In this document: positions 6,992-13,829 of the stretch, piece after piece | How positions within the stretch are numbered: the stretch's first letter is position 1 | How the letters are laid out: each line of letters begins with the position of its first letter | Source of the DNA: Bacillota bacterium | GTDB lineage: Bacteria; Bacillota; DTU065 | DNA: 14,914 nt | Assembly (NCBI GenBank): GCA_012842235.1 | Contig: DUTE01000064.1 | Location: forward strand, 1 to 14,914 | Reading direction: 5' to 3' | Notes under the pieces: generated by a model | What the model saw: the letters and a program-made list of their open reading frames with translations, nothing else | Told to the model about the DNA's origin: nothing | The model's database searches: none | Position numbers and translations under genes: made by a program

Positions 6992-7621
6992 ATGAAAAAC
7001 TGGTTGTTTTTGGCGCTTATTTTTTTACTGTCGGTAGTGGTCGTTGCTGAGTGGCAGCTTATGGTTGTTCCTAAACAAGAAAAACTCCCACATTTTTGCC
7101 TTATTGGCTATTCTTGGGAAGTAGAACCATTTGTTGTCAGTCTGCAAACAGGAGTAGGTTTTGTTGGCGAAGCGTTAGCGGTGGAACGCAAAGATTATCT
7201 AGACGAACATTTTAGTGGTTCCTTTTTAGGAAGATCTATTGCTGTTATCCCTGCTGTAAATGTACGCTTAGAAAAATTAAGTAGAGCAAAGGTGGTTCCT
7301 TATGCTAACATTCGCTATAGTAGAGCTTACACTGACGAGAATTCTAGTTTGGATTTACCGTGGTTTATAGATACTTCAGAACCTGATGATGATGGTTTTA
7401 GTTATGATCTTTTGGATAGAAAAGATTTTTGGCGCTTAGGTGGAGGAGTCCGTTTTAAATATTCGGAGTCTCTTTCACTTTTAGCAGATTATGGTCTAGA
7501 GCTTGCTTGCTTTACATCAGAAGAGGTTCAATATGAAGATAAAAAAACCATCTATGAAGAAAAAATGCAAAGAATATGCGTAAATACCTATGGTGGATTA
7601 AGTATAGTCTGGCATTGGTAA
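6992..7621 (+). CDS. Predicted outer-membrane beta-barrel protein, unknown role
   Basis: No specific family is recognised. The 209 residues begin with a signal peptide (MKNWLFLALIFLLSVVVVAE). Short alternating polar/hydrophobic stretches follow, for example VEPFVVSLQTGVGFVG, VVPYANIRYSRAY, RLGGGVRFKYS, LSLLADYGLELAC and YGGLSIVWHW. This is the pattern of a small 8-10 strand barrel of the OmpA/opacity type. The last strand ends in W-H-W, an aromatic C-terminus as used for recognition by the BAM complex. Two acidic loops lie near 115-145 and 175-190. AGGAGG (6973-6978) is 13 bases before the ATG, longer than for its neighbours; no better start is seen. It follows the thiamine operon after a weak hairpin and ends at a strong terminator. 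I saw no promoter of its own, so co-transcription with thiBPQ by read-through is possible. A thiamine-related role is only a guess. Confidence 0.7.
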   Translation: MKNWLFLALIFLLSVVVVAEWQLMVVPKQEKLPHFCLIGYSWEVEPFVVSLQTGVGFVGEALAVERKDYLDEHFSGSFLGRSIAVIPAVNVRLEKLSRAKVVPYANIRYSRAYTDENSSLDLPWFIDTSEPDDDGFSYDLLDRKDFWRLGGGVRFKYSESLSLLADYGLELACFTSEEVQYEDKKTIYEEKMQRICVNTYGGLSIVWHW

Positions 7622-7630
7622 AGAAAGCCG

Positions 7631-7659
7631 AAAAGCTCCTAAATTAGGGGCTTTTTTTT
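7631..7659 (+). terminator. Intrinsic terminator after the outer-membrane protein gene
   Basis: An 11-bp stem with one G-T wobble (AAAAGCTCCTA 7631-7641 with TAGGGGCTTTT 7645-7655) and a 3-base loop runs into an eight-T tract (7652-7659). It begins 9 bases after the stop codon and isolates the upstream region from the MMPL promoter. Confidence 0.9.
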
Positions 7660-7693
7660 ATTTTAGCGAGAAAACCTCAGTTAAACAGGTATA

Positions 7694-7717
7694 TTTACCA
7701 AGTTATAAAGTGGTAAA
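7694..7717. repeat. Interrupted palindrome upstream of the MMPL promoter
   Basis: TTTACCA (7694-7700) and TGGTAAA (7711-7717) are perfect 7-base inverted arms around a 10-base AT-rich spacer. Its centre is about 80 bases before the predicted transcription start. It could be a site for a dimeric activator, or a chance hairpin. Confidence 0.3.
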
Positions 7718-7752
7718 AAGTGTTGCTTTTTGAAAAAATTTTAAGTTATCCC

Positions 7753-7780
7753 TTGACATAAGAAAAGAAGGTAGTATAGT
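7753..7780 (+). promoter_or_regulatory. Strong sigma-70 promoter of the MMPL-TetR operon
   Basis: TTGACA (7753-7758, 6 of 6) and TATAGT (7775-7780, 5 of 6) are separated by 16 bases. An AT-rich stretch (about 7722-7746) upstream could act as an UP element. Transcription would start near 7787, right at the first operator palindrome, giving a leader of about 60 bases. Confidence 0.85.
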
Positions 7781-7788
7781 ATTTACTA

Positions 7789-7804
7789 GACCGACCCGTC
7801 GGTC
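7789..7804. promoter_or_regulatory. Operator O1: perfect 16-bp palindrome, predicted TetR-family binding site
   Basis: GACCGAC-CC-GTCGGTC has perfect 7-base arms around CC. It is GC-rich in an AT-rich context and sits at the predicted transcription start of an operon that itself encodes a TetR regulator. That position and symmetry are typical of a TetR-family operator that blocks transcription initiation. The cognate regulator is inferred to be the one encoded at 12972-13559. Confidence 0.75.
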
Positions 7805-7811
7805 GAATACT

Positions 7812-7832
7812 GACTGACGAGTCGATATCGAC
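7812..7832. promoter_or_regulatory. Operator-like site O2 and overlapping 12-bp palindrome
   Basis: GACTGACGAGTCGATA (7812-7827) matches operator O1 at 11 of 16 positions in the same orientation, starting 23 bases downstream of it, about two helical turns. GTCGATATCGAC (7821-7832) is a perfect palindrome overlapping its right half and ending just before the AGGAGG ribosome site. The site may bind a second repressor dimer, or may act in the leader RNA. Confidence 0.5.
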
Positions 7833-7845
7833 AGGAGGTGTCACA

Positions 7846-10671
7846 TTGAAGAAGACAACGAAATTTGTAGTCGATAATCCCAAGCTGGTTGTATCCTTGA
7901 CTGTCCTTATAACTGTAATTCTTGGTTTTTATTCAACTAAGCTTGTGATTAACGATGAGATTATCAATTATTTGCCCGAAGGAGACCCTGATGTAGAAAC
8001 TATCAGATATATTGGGGATACTTTTGGGGGCAATAACATTGGTGTAGTAGTTGTTGAAACAGACGATGTTTTTGACAATGACGTTTTCAGACATATTGAA
8101 GATCTTACAGATGCATTTAAAAAAGTAAAAGGTGTTTCTTCGGTAACAAGTCTAACAAACGTCATGGACATGAGATCAGAGTATGGTGATTTAGTTGTAG
8201 GTGAGCTTGTAGAAGAAGGAAAGACATACACCTCTGAAGAGTTAGCAGAACTTAAGGAATATGTCTTATCCAATGATCTTTATGTAGGCAACATAGTCTC
8301 TGAAAACTGTAAATATGCTATGTTTCTTATTACCTTAGCTCCTGATGCAGAGATGAGAGATGTTGTTGAAGAGCTAAGAGAAGTCAGAGAAGTGTTGGCA
8401 AAAGATACCAAAGGCACTTATAAGTATTACGAGTCTGGTGCACCTTTTATGGGTGTTGATGCTGATGATTCAGCTAAAGCAGACCTTAGAAAGTTTCTCC
8501 CTGCAAGTGTTTTGGTGATTTTGCTAGTTTTGTATGTGACCTTTAGAAAGCTTAGAGGTACTATTTTGCCCTTAATCACTGTAGTTATGGCTGTAGTTTG
8601 GACAATGGGTCTAATGGTGCTTTTTAATCAAGACCTTGCCGAGATAGGTATAGCTATACCAGTTGTTTTAGTGGCTACAGGTAGTGCCTACGGCATTCAT
8701 GTTATGAGTGTTTATTATTCATCTGTAACAAATGATGAGACCAAAAAAGAAAAGCTTGGAGAGGCTATCGATAGCTTGTTAACTCCTTTGCTTTTATCAA
8801 GTGTGACGACGATTATCGGTTTTCTCTCGTTAGTAACCTCAGAATTGTCGCCAATTAAACAGTTTGGTACATTTACGGCATTTGGTATATTTACTTCTTG
8901 TTTATTAGCAGCAACCTTCCTCCCATCATTGCTAATATTGCTACCTTATAAAGAAGAAAAAGATAGTGAGGCTAGCGAGAAGAAAGGTATTTTCTATGGT
9001 TGGGCAGAGTTTTTACTTCCACGCAGTACTCAAGTTATTTTAATCATGGTTATTTTACTCGTTGGTAGCTTTTTTGCAATTAGAAAAATCAACTATGATA
9101 CAGACTTTGCTGCTGCATTCAAGGAAGATGACCCAACAAAGATTGCTATGAATCTTGTTAATGATAATTTCGGTGGTATCAGTATCTACCAGATACTTTT
9201 TGAAGGCGATATGAAGAGTCCATTTACCTTGTCGCAAATGGATAAACTCGAAAATTATATAAAGGATTTAGATCTTAGCGGAACCCTTTCTTATGCAGAT
9301 TTGATTAAAGAAGCTAATGAGAAAATCAATGGTGTAAAAGCAGTCCCTAAAACAAGAGATCAGGTTTCATCGCTTGGGCTATTTCTTGAAGGTCAGGAAC
9401 AACTTAATAATCTGTTAAAGAACGACTATTCTGAGGGCTTGCTTACTGCACGCTATTCAGAGAGTAGTTCTAGGGTAACAGAAAAAGTCAATGATAAAAT
9501 TAGAGCATTTGTGGATGAACTTGACAAAGAAGCTTTTGCTATATCTCGTGATACCGAGGATGCAAAGCTTAGAGAGCTAGCTAATGAAACTCTAAAGATT
9601 GAACTTACAGAAGATTTAGCAGTTGCCTTAAACAACTATGTTGATCAAAACGAAATAAGTTTAGCAGTAGAGAATCTAATAAAGTTCTCCCTAGAAGATT
9701 ATGTAAACGGTAATGAAGAGCTAGATGATCTTTTGTTAGATATTTTAGATCCTGATTATCTTGGCTTTGAACTAGAAGACCTAGATGAAAGCATTGATAC
9801 GGCTCTTTATGTTCTTGGACAAGGCGGAGATATAGATGATCTTATCGATGCTTTGCTTGAGGTAAATCCCAATTCTGATGAGTACGATGTGGAAGATGCG
9901 GCATACGAAATCTGGGATGAGATAAACTTCGAGTATTTTTATGCTAGAAACGATTTAGTTGAACTTGTTGCCGATGATCTAGCACAAGGACAATTAGTTA
10001 ATGATGAAGAGTTATTAGGTATTCTCAATAATGCTTTCGTTACTGAAGTTTATGTAAGTGATTTACCAAATGAGTATCAAGATCATTATGATGTGAGAAA
10101 AGAGAGTTTTACAATAACTGTTTCAGGTTTACCTGTGCTTTATGAAGTTGTTACCGATAGGGTACAAGAAAGCCAGAGAGAGACTTTGTCAACATCACTT
10201 ATTCTTGTTGTTGTCCTTCTTATGATCCAGCTTCGTTCATTTGTTGAAGGACTCATGGTTTGTATACCAATTATCTTGACAGTTATTTTTAACTTCGCGT
10301 ATATGGCGTTAAGAGGCATAAACCTCGATGTAGCAACAACAATGATCGCTAGTGTTGCAATAGGAACAGGTGTGGACTATTCAATTCACTTTGCAAGCCG
10401 GTTTAGAGAAAACTTTAAACAAGGTGCAAATCTCCATGAAACACTGGTTAATACAGTGGGTACAATTGGCAAGCCAGTTTCTGCCAATGCCTTTGCTGTG
10501 GCTATGGGAATGCTAGTTCTTGCACTCTCAAGTACGGTTACTGTAGCTACTTTTGGTAAATTAGTAGCCCTTAGTATGATAATTAGTGGTCTTTTAGCTT
10601 TAGTACTATTGCCATCCTTATTTATGGTCCATTACCAAAAGAAAGAAAAGAAAGAAAAACAGAGCATGTAA
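7846..10671 (+). CDS. RND-superfamily MMPL-type transporter with acidic periplasmic insertion
   Basis: Inner-membrane proton-driven exporter of the MMPL/SSD branch of the RND superfamily, which usually moves lipids or hydrophobic molecules. The 941 residues show the classic duplicated layout: TM1 (about 12-34), a first periplasmic loop, a five-helix bundle (about 216-366), TM7 (about 395-412), a very long second loop (about 413-778) and a second bundle (about 779-935). The second bundle carries GTGVDYSIHFASRFRE (about 838-853), the conserved GxDY motif of TM10. Residues about 536-740 of the second loop are strongly acidic and predicted helical (for instance EELDDLLLDILDPDYL), unlike the mixed alpha/beta porter domain expected there. 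Translation starts at TTG 7846, with AGGAGG (7833-7838) 7 bases before it. The next gene begins 22 bases downstream. Expression should be repressed through O1/O2. The substrate is unknown. Confidence 0.9.
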   Translation: MKKTTKFVVDNPKLVVSLTVLITVILGFYSTKLVINDEIINYLPEGDPDVETIRYIGDTFGGNNIGVVVVETDDVFDNDVFRHIEDLTDAFKKVKGVSSVTSLTNVMDMRSEYGDLVVGELVEEGKTYTSEELAELKEYVLSNDLYVGNIVSENCKYAMFLITLAPDAEMRDVVEELREVREVLAKDTKGTYKYYESGAPFMGVDADDSAKADLRKFLPASVLVILLVLYVTFRKLRGTILPLITVVMAVVWTMGLMVLFNQDLAEIGIAIPVVLVATGSAYGIHVMSVYYSSVTNDETKKEKLGEAIDSLLTPLLLSSVTTIIGFLSLVTSELSPIKQFGTFTAFGIFTSCLLAATFLPSLLILLPYKEEKDSEASEKKGIFYGWAEFLLPRSTQVILIMVILLVGSFFAIRKINYDTDFAAAFKEDDPTKIAMNLVNDNFGGISIYQILFEGDMKSPFTLSQMDKLENYIKDLDLSGTLSYADLIKEANEKINGVKAVPKTRDQVSSLGLFLEGQEQLNNLLKNDYSEGLLTARYSESSSRVTEKVNDKIRAFVDELDKEAFAISRDTEDAKLRELANETLKIELTEDLAVALNNYVDQNEISLAVENLIKFSLEDYVNGNEELDDLLLDILDPDYLGFELEDLDESIDTALYVLGQGGDIDDLIDALLEVNPNSDEYDVEDAAYEIWDEINFEYFYARNDLVELVADDLAQGQLVNDEELLGILNNAFVTEVYVSDLPNEYQDHYDVRKESFTITVSGLPVLYEVVTDRVQESQRETLSTSLILVVVLLMIQLRSFVEGLMVCIPIILTVIFNFAYMALRGINLDVATTMIASVAIGTGVDYSIHFASRFRENFKQGANLHETLVNTVGTIGKPVSANAFAVAMGMLVLALSSTVTVATFGKLVALSMIISGLLALVLLPSLFMVHYQKKEKKEKQSM

Positions 10672-10693
10672 AGGTATGAAGGGAGAATTCACT

Positions 10694-11467
10694 ATGAAAA
10701 ATTTGAGAAAAAACAATGTTTTTGTTGTAGCGTTGTTGCTTTCAGTTATCTCTGTTAGCGCCTTAGCAAAAACTGGCCAAGATGTAATTGACGAAATGAA
10801 GGAAGAATATGGTAATTACAATGATCAAGTGGTTACCCTGAGACTTCAAACCTACGACAAAGGTAAGATGATCAATGATCGTCAAGTTATCTTATTTAAC
10901 AAAGATGACAATGGCACACAAAAGTCTTTGCTTAAGTTCTTATCCCCTAAGGACGTTGAGGGAGTAGGACTTCTAGATCAAGGCGATGACAATATGTATC
11001 TTTATCTTCCTGAATTCCATAAAGAAAAGAGAATCGCCGGTAGTGCTAAAAACGGCAGTTTTATGGGCACAGACTTTACCTATGCTGATCTTAGTCTGAT
11101 TAACTATGATTCATCTGATTATAAAGCTGAACTGATAAAAGAGACAAATGACGTCTATGAGCTAGAGTTGCAAGAAAAAGATCAAACCAGTGTTAATTAT
11201 TCAAAACTTATTATGACTGTCCGCAAATCAGATCTCTTTCCAACTTCCATTGTTTTTTACAACACAGATGGAAAACTCGAAAAAGTTCTTTCCTCATATG
11301 ACGTAACTCAAGCTGGAAAGTATAAGTATCCTAAGAAATTAGAGATGGAAAACAAGATTACCAACCATAAAACAGTTATTCATCTTCAAGAGCCTGAGTT
11401 TGATGTTGGTTTAGCTGATTCAATCTTTACTGTAAGATCCTTACAAAGAAGCAAAATTAGGTATTAA
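10694..11467 (+). CDS. LolA-like outer-membrane lipoprotein-sorting protein
   Basis: Predicted periplasmic protein of the family annotated as outer membrane lipoprotein-sorting protein (COG2834; LolA/LppX-like half-barrel, PF17131 type). These proteins carry lipids or lipoproteins between membranes and are often encoded beside MMPL transporters. A signal peptide (KNLRKNNVFVVALLLSVISV) ends at ALA-K. Family landmarks follow: LLKFLSPKDVEGVGLL, MYLYLPEFHKEKRI, then GSFMGTDFTYADL in the middle, and the YPKKLEMENK strand near the end. I prefer ATG 10694 (257 residues) because AAGGGAG (10679-10685) lies 8 bases before it; the in-frame ATG at 10676 has no usable ribosome site. It would pick up cargo from the MMPL protein and deliver it towards the outer-membrane barrel encoded next. 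The cargo is not determined. Confidence 0.88.
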   Translation: MKNLRKNNVFVVALLLSVISVSALAKTGQDVIDEMKEEYGNYNDQVVTLRLQTYDKGKMINDRQVILFNKDDNGTQKSLLKFLSPKDVEGVGLLDQGDDNMYLYLPEFHKEKRIAGSAKNGSFMGTDFTYADLSLINYDSSDYKAELIKETNDVYELELQEKDQTSVNYSKLIMTVRKSDLFPTSIVFYNTDGKLEKVLSSYDVTQAGKYKYPKKLEMENKITNHKTVIHLQEPEFDVGLADSIFTVRSLQRSKIRY

Positions 11468-11472
11468 TTTTC

Positions 11473-11488
11473 TGAGTTGAAAAACTCA
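11473..11488 (+). other. Small intercistronic stem-loop with GAAA tetraloop
   Basis: TGAGTT (11473-11478), GAAA loop, AACTCA (11483-11488) sits in the 65-base gap between the LolA-like and barrel genes. No T-run follows, so it is not a terminator. It could stabilise or punctuate the polycistronic mRNA. Confidence 0.35.
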
Positions 11489-11532
11489 AAGAATATTGGC
11501 TTTATTTATTATTATTAGGAGGTACTAAATCA

Positions 11533-12909
11533 ATGAAGAAACGATTTTTAACTGGTCTATTAGCTTTAACATTAATTATTGCACCACTTAGTATAGCTGC
11601 TGATGTAAGTGGCACATGGGAAAACAAGTTGAAATTTGAGCCTAAAAATGACACTCCAGAAGATACTGTTTTGCTAAGTTCAGGGTTAGATCTCGATATT
11701 ACTAACGATGTTAACGACAATATCTTTTGGAAACTCAACCTTAAAGCTGAGGTAGAAAAGCTAACTAGTGACGAATGGGAATTAGATGATAGCTACGATT
11801 TCGAAGATAAATTTACGTTTTCTAGTGATGAAGCCTACGTTGTCTTATCAGCACATGAGGCAATATATGCCGATGCTTATATTGGTAAACAACATGTGAA
11901 ACTAGGTTCAGGTGATGGTATTACAACCTTAGGTCTTTTTGAACCTATTAAAGCTAATACTTTAGATGATATCACTTCTTCAGCACCTGTTTGGGGCACT
12001 AAATTAGTGTGGTATCCAGGAGACTTTACTGTAACAGGTTTTTACCAGCCAATATTTACTCCAGCAAAGGTTGGTGGAGAATTGGCAAATGCAGCTAGAA
12101 GCATAAAAGATGATACTATTGCTGAACTTCTTCAGCAGGAAACTGTATGGCAGCTTTTAGCAAGTTTAGGTCTATCTCCTGAAAATGTTGTACCTGGAAT
12201 GATAAGATATGAACTTGAACCGCTTGAAGAAAAAGACTTCCCTATAACCGGTGGAGCTTTGAAGGTTTCTCGTCAACTTTCAAAGTGTGACCTAGGATTT
12301 GTTTATGAAAATGGTTATGCAACAATTCCTCTACCAGTTAACTTTGACACGATGACAATGACTCTGAAAAATCAATATATGCCCGTGCAAAAAGTTGGTG
12401 CTACAGTATCTGGAGCTATTGGAGATATTAGCACTTGGGGCGAATTGACTTATAATATTCCTAAAGAAGATTTCTTTGATCCAGAATTTATTGCTCTTTT
12501 AGAGAAGCTAGATGAAAATCTAGATGATGAGGATAAAGATATTGTATTTACTGATGAAGCATATGTTAGTGGACTTGTTGGTGCAGACTACTTCTTTAAA
12601 AACGGTGCTTATATTAATCTACAGCTAATTCATGGACTACCTCAACAGGTTACCAAGAATATGCTCTCTACTGCTCTAGTAGGTGAAACTTATAAGACCT
12701 TTGCCGCTGATAGATTAAAACTAGATCTTACTGGTATTTTTGATATAACCAATAAAGGTAGAGTTGTAAGTCCTAAAGTTGAGTTCACAGCAACCCCAAG
12801 CACTAAGGTTTGGTTGAAAGGAACTTTCTTTGGTGGCGACGAAGATACAGTATATGATAAGTTAAAAGACAATGCACAAATTTCCTGTGGGGCAACTGTT
12901 GTATTCTAA
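11533..12909 (+). CDS. Predicted outer-membrane beta-barrel protein of the MMPL operon
   Basis: The 458 residues start with a signal peptide (MKKRFLTGLLALTLIIAPLS, cleavage near IAA-D). Many amphipathic beta-strand-like stretches follow, for example GLDLDITNDV, NIFWKLNLKAEVEK, AYVVLSAHEAIYADAYIG and SPKVEFTATPSTKVWLKGTFF. The protein ends in ATVVF, a terminal Phe as in BAM substrates. The segment GKQHVKLGSGDGI followed by LFEPI (about 118-139) resembles the G-x-Q-x-x-x-x-G-x-G-D motif seen in DUF1302/alginate-export-like porins, which in other diderms also sit beside MMPL and LolA-like genes. The two Cys residues (SKCDLG and ISCGAT) are far apart and could form a disulphide. AGGAGG (11517-11522) is 10 bases before the ATG. 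It is the likely outer-membrane end of the export module; the exact family is uncertain. Confidence 0.72.
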   Translation: MKKRFLTGLLALTLIIAPLSIAADVSGTWENKLKFEPKNDTPEDTVLLSSGLDLDITNDVNDNIFWKLNLKAEVEKLTSDEWELDDSYDFEDKFTFSSDEAYVVLSAHEAIYADAYIGKQHVKLGSGDGITTLGLFEPIKANTLDDITSSAPVWGTKLVWYPGDFTVTGFYQPIFTPAKVGGELANAARSIKDDTIAELLQQETVWQLLASLGLSPENVVPGMIRYELEPLEEKDFPITGGALKVSRQLSKCDLGFVYENGYATIPLPVNFDTMTMTLKNQYMPVQKVGATVSGAIGDISTWGELTYNIPKEDFFDPEFIALLEKLDENLDDEDKDIVFTDEAYVSGLVGADYFFKNGAYINLQLIHGLPQQVTKNMLSTALVGETYKTFAADRLKLDLTGIFDITNKGRVVSPKVEFTATPSTKVWLKGTFFGGDEDTVYDKLKDNAQISCGATVVF

Positions 12910-12920
12910 AGTAACAAACT

Positions 12921-12953
12921 GCAGGCAACCTCCAAAGGTTGCCTGCTTATTTT
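12921..12953 (+). terminator. Hairpin between the barrel gene and tetR, probable leaky terminator
   Basis: A perfect 10-bp stem, GCAGGCAACC (12921-12930) with GGTTGCCTGC (12937-12946), loop TCCAAA, is followed by the modest T-run TTATTTT. No promoter is visible between it and tetR, so read-through is presumably how tetR is expressed. The hairpin would keep regulator levels below those of the structural genes. Confidence 0.7.
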
Positions 12954-12971
12954 CACAAGGAGGGAGCTTTT

Positions 12972-13559
12972 TTGTCTAATCGTAGGCGAGAGATTCTCGA
13001 CAAAGCTTCAGAGATGTTTTCAAGATGGAGCTACCATAAAGTAAGCCTAGAGGATATTTCTAGCTCTTTAGGTATAGGAAAGTCGACTATGTATCATTAT
13101 TTCCGGACCAAAGAGGAGCTTTTTACTGAAGTAATACAGGAGAACATGGAAAAGCTCTTAAATCACGTATATTATTCGTTAGATGACACAAAACCATTTG
13201 CCACACAACTGAAAAATCTCGTCTATTTAACACTCCAATTTTTTTCGGAAAACCGAGATGTTATCTTGCTTCTTGTAAGAGAGAAACTTGATTTTGTAAA
13301 CATAAGTACGATGAAAGATGAGTTTGAAGGTAAATGGAAAACATATTATGATGAGTTTTATAATCGGTTTTCTAGTAACTTGGAAAAAGCAAAAGCAAAT
13401 GGCGAAGTGCTCCCGGTCGATACTACATTATTGCTTGCTAATATCTTTGGGACTATTATTGCTGTATCACTCGATTACACCTTGAATCACCCTGAAAAAG
13501 ACCTAAAAGATATCCAAGAAGACTGTTATCGTGTTATCTTAAAAGGTATTGCTGTTTAA
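12972..13559 (+). CDS. TetR/AcrR-family transcriptional regulator
   Basis: A 195-residue DNA-binding regulator. The N-terminal TetR domain is clear: SNRRREILDKASEMFSRW, then the helix-turn-helix LEDISSSLGIGKSTMYHYFRTKEEL (about 26-50) with the usual GxGKSTxYxYF core. The rest (about 60-195) is a variable ligand-binding and dimerisation domain with no recognised subfamily. I start it at TTG 12972 because AAGGAGG (12957-12963) lies 8 bases before it. A longer reading frame from TTG 12939 would begin inside the hairpin and has no ribosome site. As last gene of the MMPL operon it probably represses its own operon through the palindromes at 7789-7832, and would be released by the transported compound or a related envelope lipid. 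That link is inferred from position. Confidence 0.92.
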   Translation: MSNRRREILDKASEMFSRWSYHKVSLEDISSSLGIGKSTMYHYFRTKEELFTEVIQENMEKLLNHVYYSLDDTKPFATQLKNLVYLTLQFFSENRDVILLLVREKLDFVNISTMKDEFEGKWKTYYDEFYNRFSSNLEKAKANGEVLPVDTTLLLANIFGTIIAVSLDYTLNHPEKDLKDIQEDCYRVILKGIAV

Positions 13560-13600
13560 AGGTGTTGCCTTAAGAAGGGGAATTATTTTTATCTAAATAG

Positions 13601-13655
13601 AGAGAGTAGTTTTTCCTTTAGGGAAGAAACTACTCTCTTTCATTTATTCTTTTTC
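13601..13655. terminator. Terminator between convergent tetR and feo operons
   Basis: AGAGAGTAGTTT (13601-13612) pairs perfectly with AAACTACTCTCT (13627-13638). An inner TTCC/GGAA extension with one bulged G makes a long stem. The plus-strand tail TTTCATTTATTCTTTTT ends tetR transcription. The minus-strand tail is only moderately T-rich, but the hairpin lies right after the stop codon of the last feo gene, so it may serve both directions. Confidence 0.85.
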
Positions 13656-13829
13656 GAAGGCATCGTTTAGATTAAAGAGGTCAGGCTCGTTTGTTTTTAC
13701 AAAGCATTTTTCTTGAGAGCATAAGGAGCAGGAACTACAAGGTGATTTAGATGTTATTTGTTTAATTACTTTCTTTATTAGATAATAAAGACTGCTTAAT
13801 AGTATAATCACTACTAATAAAGTTTCTAT
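13644..13829 (-). CDS. FeoB-associated Cys-rich small membrane protein, apparent ATA start
   Basis: A 61-residue protein too short for routine calling. One hydrophobic N-terminal helix (ETLLVVIILLSSLYYLI, residues 2-18) is followed by a basic stretch KKVIKQITSK. A cysteine cluster C31-x2-C34-x2-C37-x4-C42 comes next, then an acidic tail. This is the layout of the FeoB-associated Cys-rich membrane protein family (PF12669), normally encoded right after feoB and proposed to help with iron handling. No ATG, GTG or TTG precedes the helix in this frame. The only start with a ribosome site (AAGGTGG, 9 bases upstream) and the expected family N-terminus is ATA (13827-13829), which overlaps the feoB TAG by two bases. 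An internal GTG at 13809-13811 would give 55 residues without a ribosome site. The protein is likely real; the start is uncertain. Confidence 0.8.
   Translation of the reverse strand: METLLVVIILLSSLYYLIKKVIKQITSKSPCSSCSLCSQEKCFVKTNEPDLFNLNDAFEKE

Noticed and set aside
7968..8273. Minus-strand 101-codon Ser/Thr-rich frame inside the MMPL gene
   Set aside because: The composition is that of the complement of an Asp/Glu-rich coding sequence, and there is no ribosome site.
12939..12971. Longer N-terminus for the TetR regulator from TTG 12939
   Set aside because: It starts inside the terminator hairpin and lacks a ribosome site. The TTG at 12972 has AAGGAGG at ideal distance and gives a normal TetR N-terminus.
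13644..13829. Frameshifted continuation of FeoB into its membrane domain
   Set aside because: This stretch encodes a complete Cys-rich protein of a known Feo-associated family ending at a terminator. It contains only one short hydrophobic helix, not the Gate domains.
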